38,611 nt of DNA from Collinsella aerofaciens. Lineage in GTDB: Bacteria > Actinomycetota > Coriobacteriia > Coriobacteriales > Coriobacteriaceae. Shown here in pieces: positions 8,011-16,393 of this stretch. The translations under genes and the position numbers were made by a program. The DNA is taken from positions 1-38,611 of the forward strand of contig CAJMHW010000019.1 of the NCBI GenBank assembly GCA_905213325.1. The letters are read 5' to 3'. How positions within the stretch are numbered: position 1 is the stretch's first letter; every line of letters starts with the position of its first letter. The notes below the pieces were generated by a model that saw only the letters and a program-made list of their open reading frames with translations, was not told where the DNA came from and did not search any database.

Positions 8011-8490
8011 CTACACGCCGGCGGCAATGCCGGTGCGATCGTGGATGGCGCCATGCGGACAGACGACGGCGCACATGCCGCACGACAGACAGTCCGTGCC
8101 GTCGATATGGGCGCAGTTGTCCTCGATGCGGATAGCGCCGGCAGGGCACTTTTTGGCGCACATGCCGCAACCGATGCAGCTCGTGTCGCAGATCTTGCGC
8201 GCAATAGCGCCCTTATCGGTGTTGTTGCAGCGCACCAGAATGTTCTGGTAGCCGGGGACGAAGGCAATCACGCGCTGCGGGCACGCCACGCCGCACAGGC
8301 CACAGCCCGTGCACTTGGAGCGGTCCACGCGGGCGATGCCATCGACCAGCGCAATGGCGCCGTGGGGGCAGGCCGTGACGCAGGCGCCACAGCCAATGCA
8401 GCCTTCGCTGCAGCGGGCATCGCCGCCTGCGGAGGCGCAACCGCTTCCGCAGGCAACGTAGGCCACGTTATGTTGAATGGATTTGGCCAT
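8011..8490 (-). CDS. RnfB-like ferredoxin with four [4Fe-4S] motifs
   Basis: This 159-residue soluble protein has four CxxCxxCxxxCP motifs: C31/34/37/41, C60/63/66/70, C105/108/111/115 and C134/137/140/144. Further cysteines are C14, C18, C27, C88, C101 and C126. The spacing and the VRCNNTDKGAIARKIC segment resemble the C-terminal region of RnfB, but the membrane anchor of RnfB is missing. It probably shuttles low-potential electrons. It sits between ygfK (stop about 11 nt upstream) and xdh (12 nt downstream), so it is co-transcribed with both and most likely links the Mo enzyme to YgfK or to a membrane Rnf complex (inference). It may take the place of the usual FAD subunit. Confidence 0.88.
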   Translation of the reverse strand: MAKSIQHNVAYVACGSGCASAGGDARCSEGCIGCGACVTACPHGAIALVDGIARVDRSKCTGCGLCGVACPQRVIAFVPGYQNILVRCNNTDKGAIARKICDTSCIGCGMCAKKCPAGAIRIEDNCAHIDGTDCLSCGMCAVVCPHGAIHDRTGIAAGV

Positions 8491-8501
8491 AAGAGACTCG
8501 C

Positions 8502-11501
8502 CTATTTCTTAAGAAGGTACGAATAGTTGTCGCGCACAGCCCTGATGGTCAGGCGGACGGCCTCGGGAAGACCGGTGTTGACGGCATCGACCGAGACGGT
8601 GCGGACCGTGCCGGCGACGCGAACCTTAAAGTGGTCCTCGTCCACGGCCAGGAAGCCCTCGTTCTCGGAGTTCTCCATGTCCTCCTCGCTCCAGAACAGG
8701 GTGAGCTTGTCCTTGTAGGGACGACCCTCCTGGTAAGGGCAGAACACGGCGCAGTTGCCGCACTCGTTGCACATGCCGTCGACATGGACGACCTGATGCT
8801 TGGCCAGGCCCGGCACCTTAATTGCCACGTTGGCGCGGTTGGGGCACACGTCGCAGCAGACCTCGCACACCGAGCCGCAGCCCAGGCAGCGGGTCTTGGT
8901 GCAGTTGCGCTTGTCGCGGCACAGCGACCCCTTGCGCTCGTAGCAGGTGTCCTCGCGACCGGCCTGCTCGTTGCAGTCGGCGTACTTGTTAAAGTCCACG
9001 CCGGCGATGGCGCGGGCGACTTCGGCGGCGTCGGCAATAGCCTCGACCACGGTGGCCGGACCGCGACGGCAATCGCCTGCAGCCCAGACGCCCTCGACGC
9101 CGGTGGAGGTGGCGGCAAGGCGGCCGCGACGGTCGTGCTCGACGCCCACAGCATCGTACAGGCTGGCATCGATGCCCTCGCCCACGGCGCAGATCACCGT
9201 GGTGGCGGGAAGCTCGACGGTCTCGCCCGTGGCGACGGGGCTGCGACGGCCGCTTGCATCCGGCTCGCCAAGCTCCATAACGTCGCAGGTCAGCACGGCG
9301 CCGTTGAGTGCCTTGGGCGCCAGCAGCTCGCAGAACTCAACGCCGTCGGCAAGAGCAAGATCAAGCTCTTCCTCGTCGGCGGGCATCTGCTTCTTGGTGC
9401 GGCGATACACCAGGCGCACGTTCTTCACACCAGCCAGGCGCTTGGCCACGCGGGCAGCATCCATGGCGGTGTTACCGGCGCCGATGACCACGACGTCCTC
9501 GCCCAGCTCGAGCTTCTCGCCCTTCTTGGCGGTCTCGAGGAACTCCAGCACGTCGAGCTCGGCACCCTCGCCCAAGCCCGCAGAGCCGGGCATCCAGGCA
9601 CCGGTGGCCACGACCACGTCGGTAAAGCCCTGGGCCTTGAGCTCTTCAATGGAATCCACGCGAGCGTTGAGCTGCACCTTGGCGCCAAAGGCCAGGCAGA
9701 GCTCGGCATCGTGGGAGATATCGTCGCTCGCAATACGGAACTCGGGGATCACGTGGCGGACCACGCCGCCGAGCGAATCGCGGGCCTCAAAGATAGTGAC
9801 GGGCACGCCGGCACGCGTCAGGAAGAACGCCGTCGCCAGACCGGCCGGGCCGCCACCGATAACGGCAACGTTGTGCTCGCCGTCGTTGGCAATGGCCTGG
9901 GCGCGCAGCTTGGGCAGCACGGCGGTCATGGCCTCGCGGGCAGCCTTGAGCTTGCTGGCGCGAATCTGGGCACCCTCGGGCTCGTAGAACGCACGCTCGC
10001 AAGCGCGGCCGCAGGGATGCGGGCAGATGGTGCCGGTGATAAACGGCAGGGCGTTGCGCTCGATGATGATGTTGAGCGCGTCCTCGAAGCGGCCCTCGTC
10101 AACAGCCGCCAGGTAGGCGGGAATATCCTGCTGGATGGGGCAGCTCGTGCGGCACGGCGCGGTAAAGCAGTCGGAAAGCGGGCTCTTGCCGGCAACCTTG
10201 CGGTCGGGCAGCGGACGCAGCGGCTTCTTGTAGAGCGGGTTGGTGAGCGAGTCGGCCTGGATCGCAGTCACGGCCTCGAGAGAGACGCCCTCAAACGGCT
10301 TGCCGTCCAGATCGCCAAACTCACCGGCCATCTGGCTAAAGCGCTCGTAGCCACCGGGCTTGAGCACGTCGGTCGCCAGGGTAACGGGCCAAATGCCGGC
10401 ATCGTACAGGGCGCGGATGTTGTAGACCGTGGCGCCACCGGAGTAGCTGATGCGCAGTTTGCCATCGAACTGCTCGGTAATGCGGCGGGCAGCCTCAATG
10501 GTCAGTGAGAACAGCGAACGGCCGGACATGTACATCTCGGTGGAGGGCAGCTCGTTCCTCGTCACGTCGACGGGGAACGTGTTGGTCAGCTTGACGCCAA
10601 ACTCCAGGCCGCGCTCGGCGCACAGGGCAATCAGGCGCTCGAACATAGGCACGGCATCGGCCCACTGCAGATCCTCGCGGAAGTGCGTGTCATCGAAGAC
10701 GATGTAGTCAAAGCCCAGCTCGTTGAGGCGCTGGCGGGCAAACTCATAGCCCAGCAGCGTGGGGTTGCACTTGATGTAGGTGTTGAGGCCCTTCTCGGTG
10801 ATCAGATAGGTCGCGATGCGCTCGATCTCGGCCGGCGGGCAGCCGTGCAGGGTAGACTCGGTGATGGAGTTGGAGACGCGTGCCGGGATGGACTCGACAA
10901 ATGCGGCGTCAACATGCTCAAACTTGTCCAGGTTGGCGAGCGCCCACGTACGGCACTCGTTCCAGACGTCGGAGCCGCTGGCGTCCTTCATACCCTCGAT
11001 GTAGGCGTCGACCTTGGGGCTCTTGATGCCCTCCAGGTCATAACCCACGGACATGTTGAAGACAAAACCGTCCGGGCTTCCCAGGCCGTACTCGCGAGCG
11101 ATGAGGTGGCAGGCGAACCATGCCTTCACGTACTCGGCAAAGGCCTGCGGAACCTCGAGCTCGGTCGACCACTCACAGTTGTAGCACTCGTCCTGCGCCA
11201 CGATGCAGGGCTTGTTCACACACTTGGAGAGCTCCTCGCCGTCCATAACCTGGACGGTCTTGAGCTCAAAGAAGCGGGAACCGGCCACGTAGGATGCCAC
11301 GATGTTTTGGGCAAGCTGCGTATTGGGGCCGGCGGCCGGGCCAAACGGAGTCTCGATGCGCTCGTCAAAAATGGGAAGCGCGCCCTCCTGGTTGGTCGTG
11401 ACCATCTTGCGCACGCCAAAGATGGCGTCCTGGGTCTTGTGCTCCTCGATGATCCAGTTCATCAGCTGCGAAAACGGGATCGGCCTCATGATGTCGCTCA
11501 T
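8502..11501 (-). CDS. ygfK: YgfK, putative selenate reductase-type flavo/Fe-S oxidoreductase subunit
   Basis: The protein has 999 residues if it starts at the ATG at 11501, which follows GAGGAG; a longer frame upstream gives an arginine-rich extension that is not protein-like. The N-terminal 400 residues are a dihydroorotate dehydrogenase-like barrel. From about 445 it resembles glutamate synthase small subunit, with cysteine motifs in CFTAPCRTSCP and CPHPCGRAC, an FAD site VIGGGPAGLA (about 545) and a second dinucleotide site VIGAGNTAMDAA (about 669). The C-terminus has ferredoxin-like clusters (CLGCGSVCEVCC near 870, CNECGNC near 914). YgfK occurs with selenium-dependent Mo hydroxylases and is needed for anaerobic purine or urate use in gut bacteria. 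The selenate reductase name is historical. It probably passes electrons between NAD(P)H and the Xdh/ferredoxin pair. Confidence 0.92.
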   Translation of the reverse strand: MSDIMRPIPFSQLMNWIIEEHKTQDAIFGVRKMVTTNQEGALPIFDERIETPFGPAAGPNTQLAQNIVASYVAGSRFFELKTVQVMDGEELSKCVNKPCIVAQDECYNCEWSTELEVPQAFAEYVKAWFACHLIAREYGLGSPDGFVFNMSVGYDLEGIKSPKVDAYIEGMKDASGSDVWNECRTWALANLDKFEHVDAAFVESIPARVSNSITESTLHGCPPAEIERIATYLITEKGLNTYIKCNPTLLGYEFARQRLNELGFDYIVFDDTHFREDLQWADAVPMFERLIALCAERGLEFGVKLTNTFPVDVTRNELPSTEMYMSGRSLFSLTIEAARRITEQFDGKLRISYSGGATVYNIRALYDAGIWPVTLATDVLKPGGYERFSQMAGEFGDLDGKPFEGVSLEAVTAIQADSLTNPLYKKPLRPLPDRKVAGKSPLSDCFTAPCRTSCPIQQDIPAYLAAVDEGRFEDALNIIIERNALPFITGTICPHPCGRACERAFYEPEGAQIRASKLKAAREAMTAVLPKLRAQAIANDGEHNVAVIGGGPAGLATAFFLTRAGVPVTIFEARDSLGGVVRHVIPEFRIASDDISHDAELCLAFGAKVQLNARVDSIEELKAQGFTDVVVATGAWMPGSAGLGEGAELDVLEFLETAKKGEKLELGEDVVVIGAGNTAMDAARVAKRLAGVKNVRLVYRRTKKQMPADEEELDLALADGVEFCELLAPKALNGAVLTCDVMELGEPDASGRRSPVATGETVELPATTVICAVGEGIDASLYDAVGVEHDRRGRLAATSTGVEGVWAAGDCRRGPATVVEAIADAAEVARAIAGVDFNKYADCNEQAGREDTCYERKGSLCRDKRNCTKTRCLGCGSVCEVCCDVCPNRANVAIKVPGLAKHQVVHVDGMCNECGNCAVFCPYQEGRPYKDKLTLFWSEEDMENSENEGFLAVDEDHFKVRVAGTVRTVSVDAVNTGLPEAVRLTIRAVRDNYSYLLKK

Positions 11502-11600
11502 AATGAGCTCCTCTCTGTAACGCCCGGCGAGACCGCGCGGCGGGCGCAAATACGGTGTAGCGCTAGCACAGCGCCGGCGACCCCGCGGAGGCCGCCTATA

Positions 11601-11634
11601 CGCGCGCCGGATGTGGCGAAACATCCGACGCGCG
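11601..11634 (-). other. Intercistronic hairpin between ssnA and ygfK
   Basis: Arms of 14 bp (11601-11614 and 11621-11634) built on CGCGCG and CGGATGT pair with one mismatch around a 6-nt loop. No T-run follows on the minus strand, so it is not an intrinsic terminator. It lies between co-directional ssnA and ygfK and may act in mRNA processing or to set relative expression. The rest of the 149-bp gap is GC-rich and otherwise featureless. Confidence 0.6.
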
Positions 11635-11650
11635 CGAATCTACTTGTGAA

Positions 11651-13006
11651 TTAGTAGGTGCGATCGTTGAGCGTGCTCCAGAGCTTCTTGGACTCGGCCA
11701 TGGTCCACGCGTTGATCTTGTCCTCATCAATGCCAACGAACTCGCGATCCTTGTACAGGACGCGGCCGTTGATGATGGTGGTGCGGCAGTTTTTGCCCAT
11801 CATGCCAAAGAGCATGTGGCCGTCGATATTCTCCTCGCTCAGCGGCGTAAAGGGCTTGTAGTCCATAACGATAACGTCGGCGGCAGCGCCGGCCTCGAGC
11901 ACACCGAGCTTGCGATCGAAGTACTTGCTCGCCATCTTGGCGTTGTTCTCGAACAGCATGGTCATGGCCTCACACCAGCCCACGTTGGGCATGGCGGCGT
12001 TGTGACGCTGAATGATCAGGAAGACCTTAAGGCTCTCGAGCATATCGTGGGTGTAGGCGTCGGTGCCCATGCACACGGGGATGCCACGACGGAAGAACTC
12101 GAGCACGGGGGCGCAGCCCACGGCGTTGCCCATATTGGATTCGGGGTTGTTGACCAGCCAAGTGCCGGACTCCTTGACGATATCCATCTCGGCAGGCGTC
12201 ACGTGGATGCAGTGACCGAGCATGGTGTCGGGACCCAGCAGGTTGTGCTGCAGCAGGCGCTCGACGGGGCTGATACCACCGCGGTTGAGGCGGGAATCCC
12301 ACACGTCGTTCATGCCCTCGCACACATGGATGTGGAAGCCGGTCAGGCCGTTGTTGGCCTCGGCCATCTTATCCATGGTCTCGTCCGAAAGCGTAAAGGT
12401 AGCATGTCCGCCAAACATGGCGGCGATCATGTGGTTGTCGTTATCGCGACGCTCCTTGGCGGCCCACTGGGCAAATTCGGCGTTCTCGGCAATGGCCTGG
12501 TCGCACTTTTCCTGGCCGCGGCGATCGGAGACCTCGTAGCACAGGCACGAACGCATGCCCAGCTCCTGAGCTGCATCCTTAATGGTAAAGAGGCTTCCCG
12601 GGATCTCGCAGAAGCTCGCATGGTGATCGAAGATCGTGGTGACGCCATCACGGATGGAGTCCAAAATCGTGGCATAGGCGCTGGCCTTGGTGCCGTCGAG
12701 CGTCAGGTTGTCGTCGATCTTCCACCACTGCTGCTCAAGATTCTCCAGGAAGTTGGTGGGGTTGCAGCCCTTAATGGCAAGGCCGCGGGCCAGACCCGAG
12801 TAGATGTGGGTGTGGCAGTTGATGAGTCCGGGCATGATGAGGTTGCCCTGGGCATCGACGTACTCGGCATCCGGGTACTTGGCCTTGAGCTCGCGCTCGG
12901 GGCCCACTTCGACGATCGTATCTCCGTCAATGGCGACCGCACCGTTTGGAATGAACGGGGTCTGAGCGTTGCGGGTAAAGACGGAACCGTTAGCGACCAG
13001 AAGCAT
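11651..13006 (-). CDS. ssnA: SsnA family amidohydrolase (putative aminohydrolase)
   Basis: The protein has 451 residues from the ATG at 13006, which has an AAGGGAG ribosome binding site; the ATG at 13024 lacks one. It is a metal-dependent amidohydrolase: H65 and H67 in NCHTH, further histidines in FHIHVCE and GHCIHV, and aspartate in MGTDAYTHDM. SsnA proteins cluster with YgfK and selenium-dependent hydroxylases. They resemble chlorohydrolases and guanine deaminases, so purine or pyrimidine ring deamination or opening is likely but not proven. It lies downstream of the permease across a 195-nt gap rich in hairpins. Confidence 0.9.
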   Translation of the reverse strand: MLLVANGSVFTRNAQTPFIPNGAVAIDGDTIVEVGPERELKAKYPDAEYVDAQGNLIMPGLINCHTHIYSGLARGLAIKGCNPTNFLENLEQQWWKIDDNLTLDGTKASAYATILDSIRDGVTTIFDHHASFCEIPGSLFTIKDAAQELGMRSCLCYEVSDRRGQEKCDQAIAENAEFAQWAAKERRDNDNHMIAAMFGGHATFTLSDETMDKMAEANNGLTGFHIHVCEGMNDVWDSRLNRGGISPVERLLQHNLLGPDTMLGHCIHVTPAEMDIVKESGTWLVNNPESNMGNAVGCAPVLEFFRRGIPVCMGTDAYTHDMLESLKVFLIIQRHNAAMPNVGWCEAMTMLFENNAKMASKYFDRKLGVLEAGAAADVIVMDYKPFTPLSEENIDGHMLFGMMGKNCRTTIINGRVLYKDREFVGIDEDKINAWTMAESKKLWSTLNDRTY

Positions 13007-13024
13007 GGATGCTCCCTTCAACAT

Positions 13025-13184
13025 CAGAGGCGGGGTTTGACACCTCTGACATGGCGGAGTGCGAAGCGCCGGCCTACACCGGAAACGGGCCCTCTCCCGT
13101 CAACGCTTCACCAAAGGGACAAACCCTTTGAAGTGCGGCTTGACGCCGCATGACGTCGGCGGACGAGGCGATGCGTCCGCCGAC
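13025..13184 (-). other. Structured intercistronic leader between permease and ssnA
   Basis: Four inverted repeats occur in series. GTCGGCGGAC pairs with GTCCGCCGAC (13155-13164, 13175-13184). GCGGC pairs with GCCGC (13135-13139, 13145-13149). CAAAGGG pairs with CCCTTTG (13112-13118, 13124-13130). CAGAGG pairs with CCTCTG (13025-13030, 13043-13048), ending just before the ssnA ribosome binding site. None has a T-run, so this is not a plain terminator. It could be a leader that controls ssnA translation or protects the mRNA. I could not match it to a known riboswitch. Confidence 0.6.
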
Positions 13185-13201
13185 GAATAGCACCGAATTG
13201 G

Positions 13202-14596
13202 TTACTTCTTGCTCTCGGGCAAGACCAGATCCACGGCAGCGTCCTTGGCAGCATCGATGTGCTGAGCCACGACCGGCGTCTGCGGAAGGATCAGGTTAAG
13301 GACAATGGCCATGATGGCGGTGGGGGTTACGGCATTGGAGCCGATGACGGTGGACACCCAGGCGGGCATACCCTCGCCGGCAAGGCAACCGCTGGCCATC
13401 CAGATACCCAGGCCAAAGACGACGGAGGTGCCGACGATGGTGGTGGTGCGCTGCGTGAGGCCCTCGCGGGTGAACATGCGCACGCCGTTCATGGTGATGG
13501 TGCCAAAGACGCCGACGGTCGCGCCGCCGATGACGGGCTGCGGGATAGCGGAAAGGACGGCAGAGAGCTGCGGGAACAGACCGGCGATGGCAAAGACGGC
13601 CGCAATGATCACAAAGACCCACTTGTTGACGACCTTGTTGGAGCAGATGATGCCCACGTTCTGGCCAAGGGCGCTGGTGGGAAGACCGCCCAGCAGACCG
13701 CCGACCATAGAGGTGAGGCCCTGGGACACGATAGCGCCGGAGAGCTCGCGCTCGGTGGGCATACGGTCGATGGAGCCCAGGCAGGCGGCGGAGACGTCAC
13801 CGATAACTTGGATGGCAACCATGGGGAACACGACGGCGAGGGTAATGCAGACCTCGGGATCAAACTCGAGCGCGTAGGGCATGAGCTTGGGAAGAGCGAA
13901 GACCTGAGCGGTGGCGACGCTGGAGAAGTCGATCATGCCAAAGGGGATGGAGACGATCATGCCAACGATCATGCCAAAGAACACGGATCCCAGCTTGAGC
14001 GTGCCCTTGCCAAAGTTGGCGAGCGCAAAGACCACGGCGAAGGTGATAAGAGCGACGCACCAGGCCTGCGGGGTGCCCCACAGCGGCGTACCCATACCGC
14101 CGGCCATATACTTGACGGCCGTGGGATACAGCGAAACGCCGATGGAGAAGATGACCGTACCGGTCACGACGGGCGGGAACAGCCACTTGATCTTGCTGTA
14201 GGCCAGACCAAAGAGGACCGCGACGGCGCCGCCGACGATCTCGCCACCCAGCAGCGCACCAAAGCTAAAGCCCGAGGCACCCATGGCCTGCAGGGCCGGC
14301 AGGAACGCGAACGAAACGCCCATGACGATGGGCAGGCCGCCGCCGATGCGACGGAAGGGAGCGAAGGCCTGAAGGGCCGTGTCGATCGCCGAAAGAATGA
14401 GCGCGACCTGGATGATGTCGGTACTCTGCTGGCTATTAAAGCCGTAGACGCCGGCCATGATGACCGCCGGGGTAATGATGCCGGCAAACGATGCCAGTAC
14501 GTGCTGAAGGGCACACGGGATCATTTCCTTAACGGGAGGCATGCCTTCGCGAGTGAACAGGGCTTCAGTACCGTTCGTAACCGTCTCCTGGGTCAT
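13202..14596 (-). CDS. Uracil-xanthine (NCS2) family permease
   Basis: This 464-residue polytopic membrane protein of the nucleobase-ascorbate transporter family has about 14 hydrophobic segments. It has the conserved QH pair (Q31-H32 in CALQHVLASFAG), VIGDVSA in TM8 (D267) and QN at 312-313 (LGQNVGII) in TM10. It should import a purine or urate by proton symport. Position 263, normally a glutamate in XanQ-type carriers, is a glutamine here (AIQVIGD). It is the first gene of the purine operon, with a promoter at 14684-14712. The context favours xanthine, hypoxanthine or urate as substrate, but sequence alone does not decide. Confidence 0.92.
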   Translation of the reverse strand: MTQETVTNGTEALFTREGMPPVKEMIPCALQHVLASFAGIITPAVIMAGVYGFNSQQSTDIIQVALILSAIDTALQAFAPFRRIGGGLPIVMGVSFAFLPALQAMGASGFSFGALLGGEIVGGAVAVLFGLAYSKIKWLFPPVVTGTVIFSIGVSLYPTAVKYMAGGMGTPLWGTPQAWCVALITFAVVFALANFGKGTLKLGSVFFGMIVGMIVSIPFGMIDFSSVATAQVFALPKLMPYALEFDPEVCITLAVVFPMVAIQVIGDVSAACLGSIDRMPTERELSGAIVSQGLTSMVGGLLGGLPTSALGQNVGIICSNKVVNKWVFVIIAAVFAIAGLFPQLSAVLSAIPQPVIGGATVGVFGTITMNGVRMFTREGLTQRTTTIVGTSVVFGLGIWMASGCLAGEGMPAWVSTVIGSNAVTPTAIMAIVLNLILPQTPVVAQHIDAAKDAAVDLVLPESKK

Positions 14597-14947
14597 TTGA
14601 CCACCAATCCTCGAAGTAGTTGTTTTCGCATCTGACGCTCTATTGTGACGCAGTGCGGGGTTGAGGTTGTGCCTTCATTGCATATCGTATTAAAGATGAT
14701 TCTCATTCTCAATAATAATTTTTTGTTATCAGACTATTCTTCAGCTGAAATTACGCATTTCCGCAGGTCAGGAAAGTGTCTGGTCAAAATAACATCTAAC
14801 ATTTCTTTTGGTCAACCGTTTACCGCTAAATTCCTACCGTTCGTCTGCATTACGCAATGTACCTGCGGATATACGAGATGATGGGCAGCGTGTTACCATG
14901 ATAAAAAATTGTTATGAACACTTCGATAGAACCCAAAGGAGTTGCCC
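14597..14947. other. Divergent control region of purine operon and its regulator
   Basis: This 351-bp A/T-rich stretch separates the minus-strand operon from the plus-strand regulator. It holds the operon promoter (listed separately), two copies of TGGTCAA in the same orientation 28 bp apart (14781 and 14809), and two ATTACGCA sites (near 14752 and 14850). An imperfect GTGTT/AACAC inverted repeat lies just before the regulator. These are candidate binding sites for the regulator. There is no open reading frame with coding character. Confidence 0.55.
14684..14712 (-). promoter_or_regulatory. Predicted promoter of the purine operon
   Basis: On the minus strand TTGAGA (14712-14707) and TACGAT (14689-14684) are separated by exactly 17 bp, a good sigma-70-type pair. 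Transcription would start near 14677, giving an 80-nt leader before the permease ATG. The -35 box is embedded in TTGAGAATGAGAATCAT, which resembles a Fur-type site. Confidence 0.6.
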
Positions 14948-15604
14948 GTGAACGAGACCGTACGTCGCTTTTTGCCGATGGTCGATTTCCTGGAGCAGGT
15001 ACTCGGTAAGAACAGCGAAATCGTCCTGCACGATTTCTCGGATCCCGACCACGCCATCGTCGATATCCGCAACGGTATCGTGAGCGGCCGCAAGGTCGGC
15101 GGTCCCGCCACCGATCTGGCGCTCAAGATCATGCACGACGCCAAGTATCGCGACCTGCCGTTTATTACGGGCTACGAGGGCCGCGGTGCCGGTGGCAAGA
15201 CATTGGAGTCAGCGACGTACTTTATCCGCGAGAATGACGAGATCGTCGGCATGCTCTGCGTCAACACCGACCTCTCGACCGTGCGCTCCATCAACGCCAT
15301 GGCACAGCAGCTCATGGCGTGCTTCGACGCGGCGCCGACGCGCACGGAGCCCGCCTCTATCGAGGTCGAAAGCCTTTCGGAGTCCACACAGGAGCTCATC
15401 GACCGCAGCATTGCCGAGCTGCTGAGCGCTCGCGGGCTGGATGTGACGTCGCTTGGTCAAAGCGACCGCGTGGACGTCATTCGCCACCTCAACGGCAACG
15501 GGGTGTTCATGCTCAAGGGCGCCGTGGCCTGCGCCGCCACCGCGTTGGGCATCTCGGAGCCCAGCGTCTACCGCTACCTGCAAAAAGTTCGCAAGGAGGG
15601 CTAA
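14948..15604 (+). CDS. YheO/DauR-type transcriptional regulator (PAS-like plus HTH)
   Basis: The protein has 218 residues from the GTG at 14948, chosen because AAAGGAG lies 6 nt before it; an in-frame TTG at 14942 is too close to that site. The N-terminal 120 residues form the YheO PAS-like sensor domain (HDFSDPDHAIVDIRNGIVSGR, then CVNTDLS). The C-terminal 60 residues hold a helix-turn-helix (AATALGISEPSVYRYLQKVR). Members such as DauR control amino acid or purine catabolic genes. It is transcribed away from the purine operon and shares its control region, so it most likely regulates that operon. The ligand is unknown. It ends at a bidirectional terminator. Confidence 0.88.
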   Translation: MNETVRRFLPMVDFLEQVLGKNSEIVLHDFSDPDHAIVDIRNGIVSGRKVGGPATDLALKIMHDAKYRDLPFITGYEGRGAGGKTLESATYFIRENDEIVGMLCVNTDLSTVRSINAMAQQLMACFDAAPTRTEPASIEVESLSESTQELIDRSIAELLSARGLDVTSLGQSDRVDVIRHLNGNGVFMLKGAVACAATALGISEPSVYRYLQKVRKEG

Positions 15605-15648
15605 CGAGCAAAATGGAGCGCGGCTCCACAAGCGATTCGTCACTTAAC

Positions 15649-15687
15649 AAAAGACTCTGCAGCTCGCACGCGCTGCAGGGTCTTTTT
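15649..15687. terminator. Bidirectional terminator between regulator and ridA
   Basis: AAAAGAC-t-CTGCAG pairs with CTGCAG-g-GTCTTTTT around a 10-nt loop. A T-run lies on both strands, so it can stop both the plus-strand regulator and the minus-strand ridA, which converge here. Confidence 0.9.
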
Positions 15688-15716
15688 GCATGTCATGTTT
15701 AGTTGTTGCCAACACC

Positions 15717-16094
15717 TTAGAGGGCGGCGACGACCTCGATCTCGACCAGACCGCCAGCCGGAAGGGCGGCAACCTGGAAGGCGCTGCGCGCGGGAAACGG
15801 GGCCTCGAACTTGGAGGCGTAGATCTCGTTCACGGCGGCGAAGTCGGCGATGTCGGCCAGGTAGACCGTGGTCTTGACGACATCGGCAAAGGTGGCGCCG
15901 GCAGCGGTCAGCAGGGCCTCGACATTGGCGAGGGACTGCTTGGCCTGGGCCTCGACGCCCTCGGGCATCTTGCCGGTCGCGGGGTCGATGCCCAGCTGGC
16001 CGGACAGGAACACCATGTTGCCGGCCTGGATACCGGGGGAATACGGGCCGATGGCTGCGGGTGCGTTATCGGAAGACACGACGGTCTTGCTCAT
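15717..16094 (-). CDS. ridA: RidA family enamine/imine deaminase
   Basis: This 125-residue protein has the usual family length. Conserved residues include Y18 (GPYSP), G32 (LSGQLGIDP), R103 (PARSAFQVAALP) and E120. RidA hydrolyses reactive enamine/imine intermediates such as 2-aminoacrylate. An AAGGAG site lies before the ATG. It converges with the YheO-type regulator; RidA genes are often near such regulators. It could clear imines formed in amino acid or purine breakdown. Confidence 0.93.
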   Translation of the reverse strand: MSKTVVSSDNAPAAIGPYSPGIQAGNMVFLSGQLGIDPATGKMPEGVEAQAKQSLANVEALLTAAGATFADVVKTTVYLADIADFAAVNEIYASKFEAPFPARSAFQVAALPAGGLVEIEVVAAL

Positions 16095-16127
16095 GTTTTT
16101 CTCCTTACGATCAGATAGAGAGCGTGA

Positions 16128-16173
16128 GCGCGGTGTTCACACCGGGAGGCACAGTTCGGTCTGAACACCGCGC
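16128..16173 (-). promoter_or_regulatory. Long inverted repeat in the ridA leader
   Basis: Positions 16128-16144 and 16157-16173 are 17-bp arms with one mismatch, each carrying GCGCGGTGTTCA or its complement, around a 12-nt centre. The element lies 34-79 bp upstream of the ridA ATG. It may be an operator for a dimeric repressor or an RNA hairpin in the leader. No T-run follows. The rest of 16095-16393 shows only short AACGGTT/AACC repeats near 16250-16275. Confidence 0.65.
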
Positions 16174-16393
16174 TTGATTGGGATAGTACTCAAGGTTTCC
16201 GCGCGATGCAAGATTATTATCACGCTGCGAGAATATTTTATCGCCCAACGGTTTCCCCGAACCGCTGAACGGTTCTCCACGGGGTCAGCCAGCCCAAGCT
16301 GCTGAAGACTTTATCCCGCTTGGAGCACGGGCATCGCCTGCCGCAACGGCACCACTATACTTTTGAATATCTGAGCATTTTGAAAGGCAGGAT

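Noticed and set aside
5101..8526. Long plus-strand open reading frame of 1141 codons opposite xdh
   Set aside because: It is the antisense shadow of xdh and the ferredoxin gene; low-complexity His/Ala/Gly composition and no domain.
11502..11624. N-terminal extension of YgfK by 41 residues
   Set aside because: Arginine-rich, not conserved in style, and the ATG at 11501 has a clear ribosome binding site.
13259..14635. 458-codon plus-strand frame opposite the permease
   Set aside because: Asp/Gly/His-rich shadow of the NCS2 gene, with no ribosome binding site.
14597..14947. Known riboswitch (purine or molybdenum cofactor) in the permease leader
   Set aside because: The 80-nt leader shows no three-way junction or other class features I could recognise.
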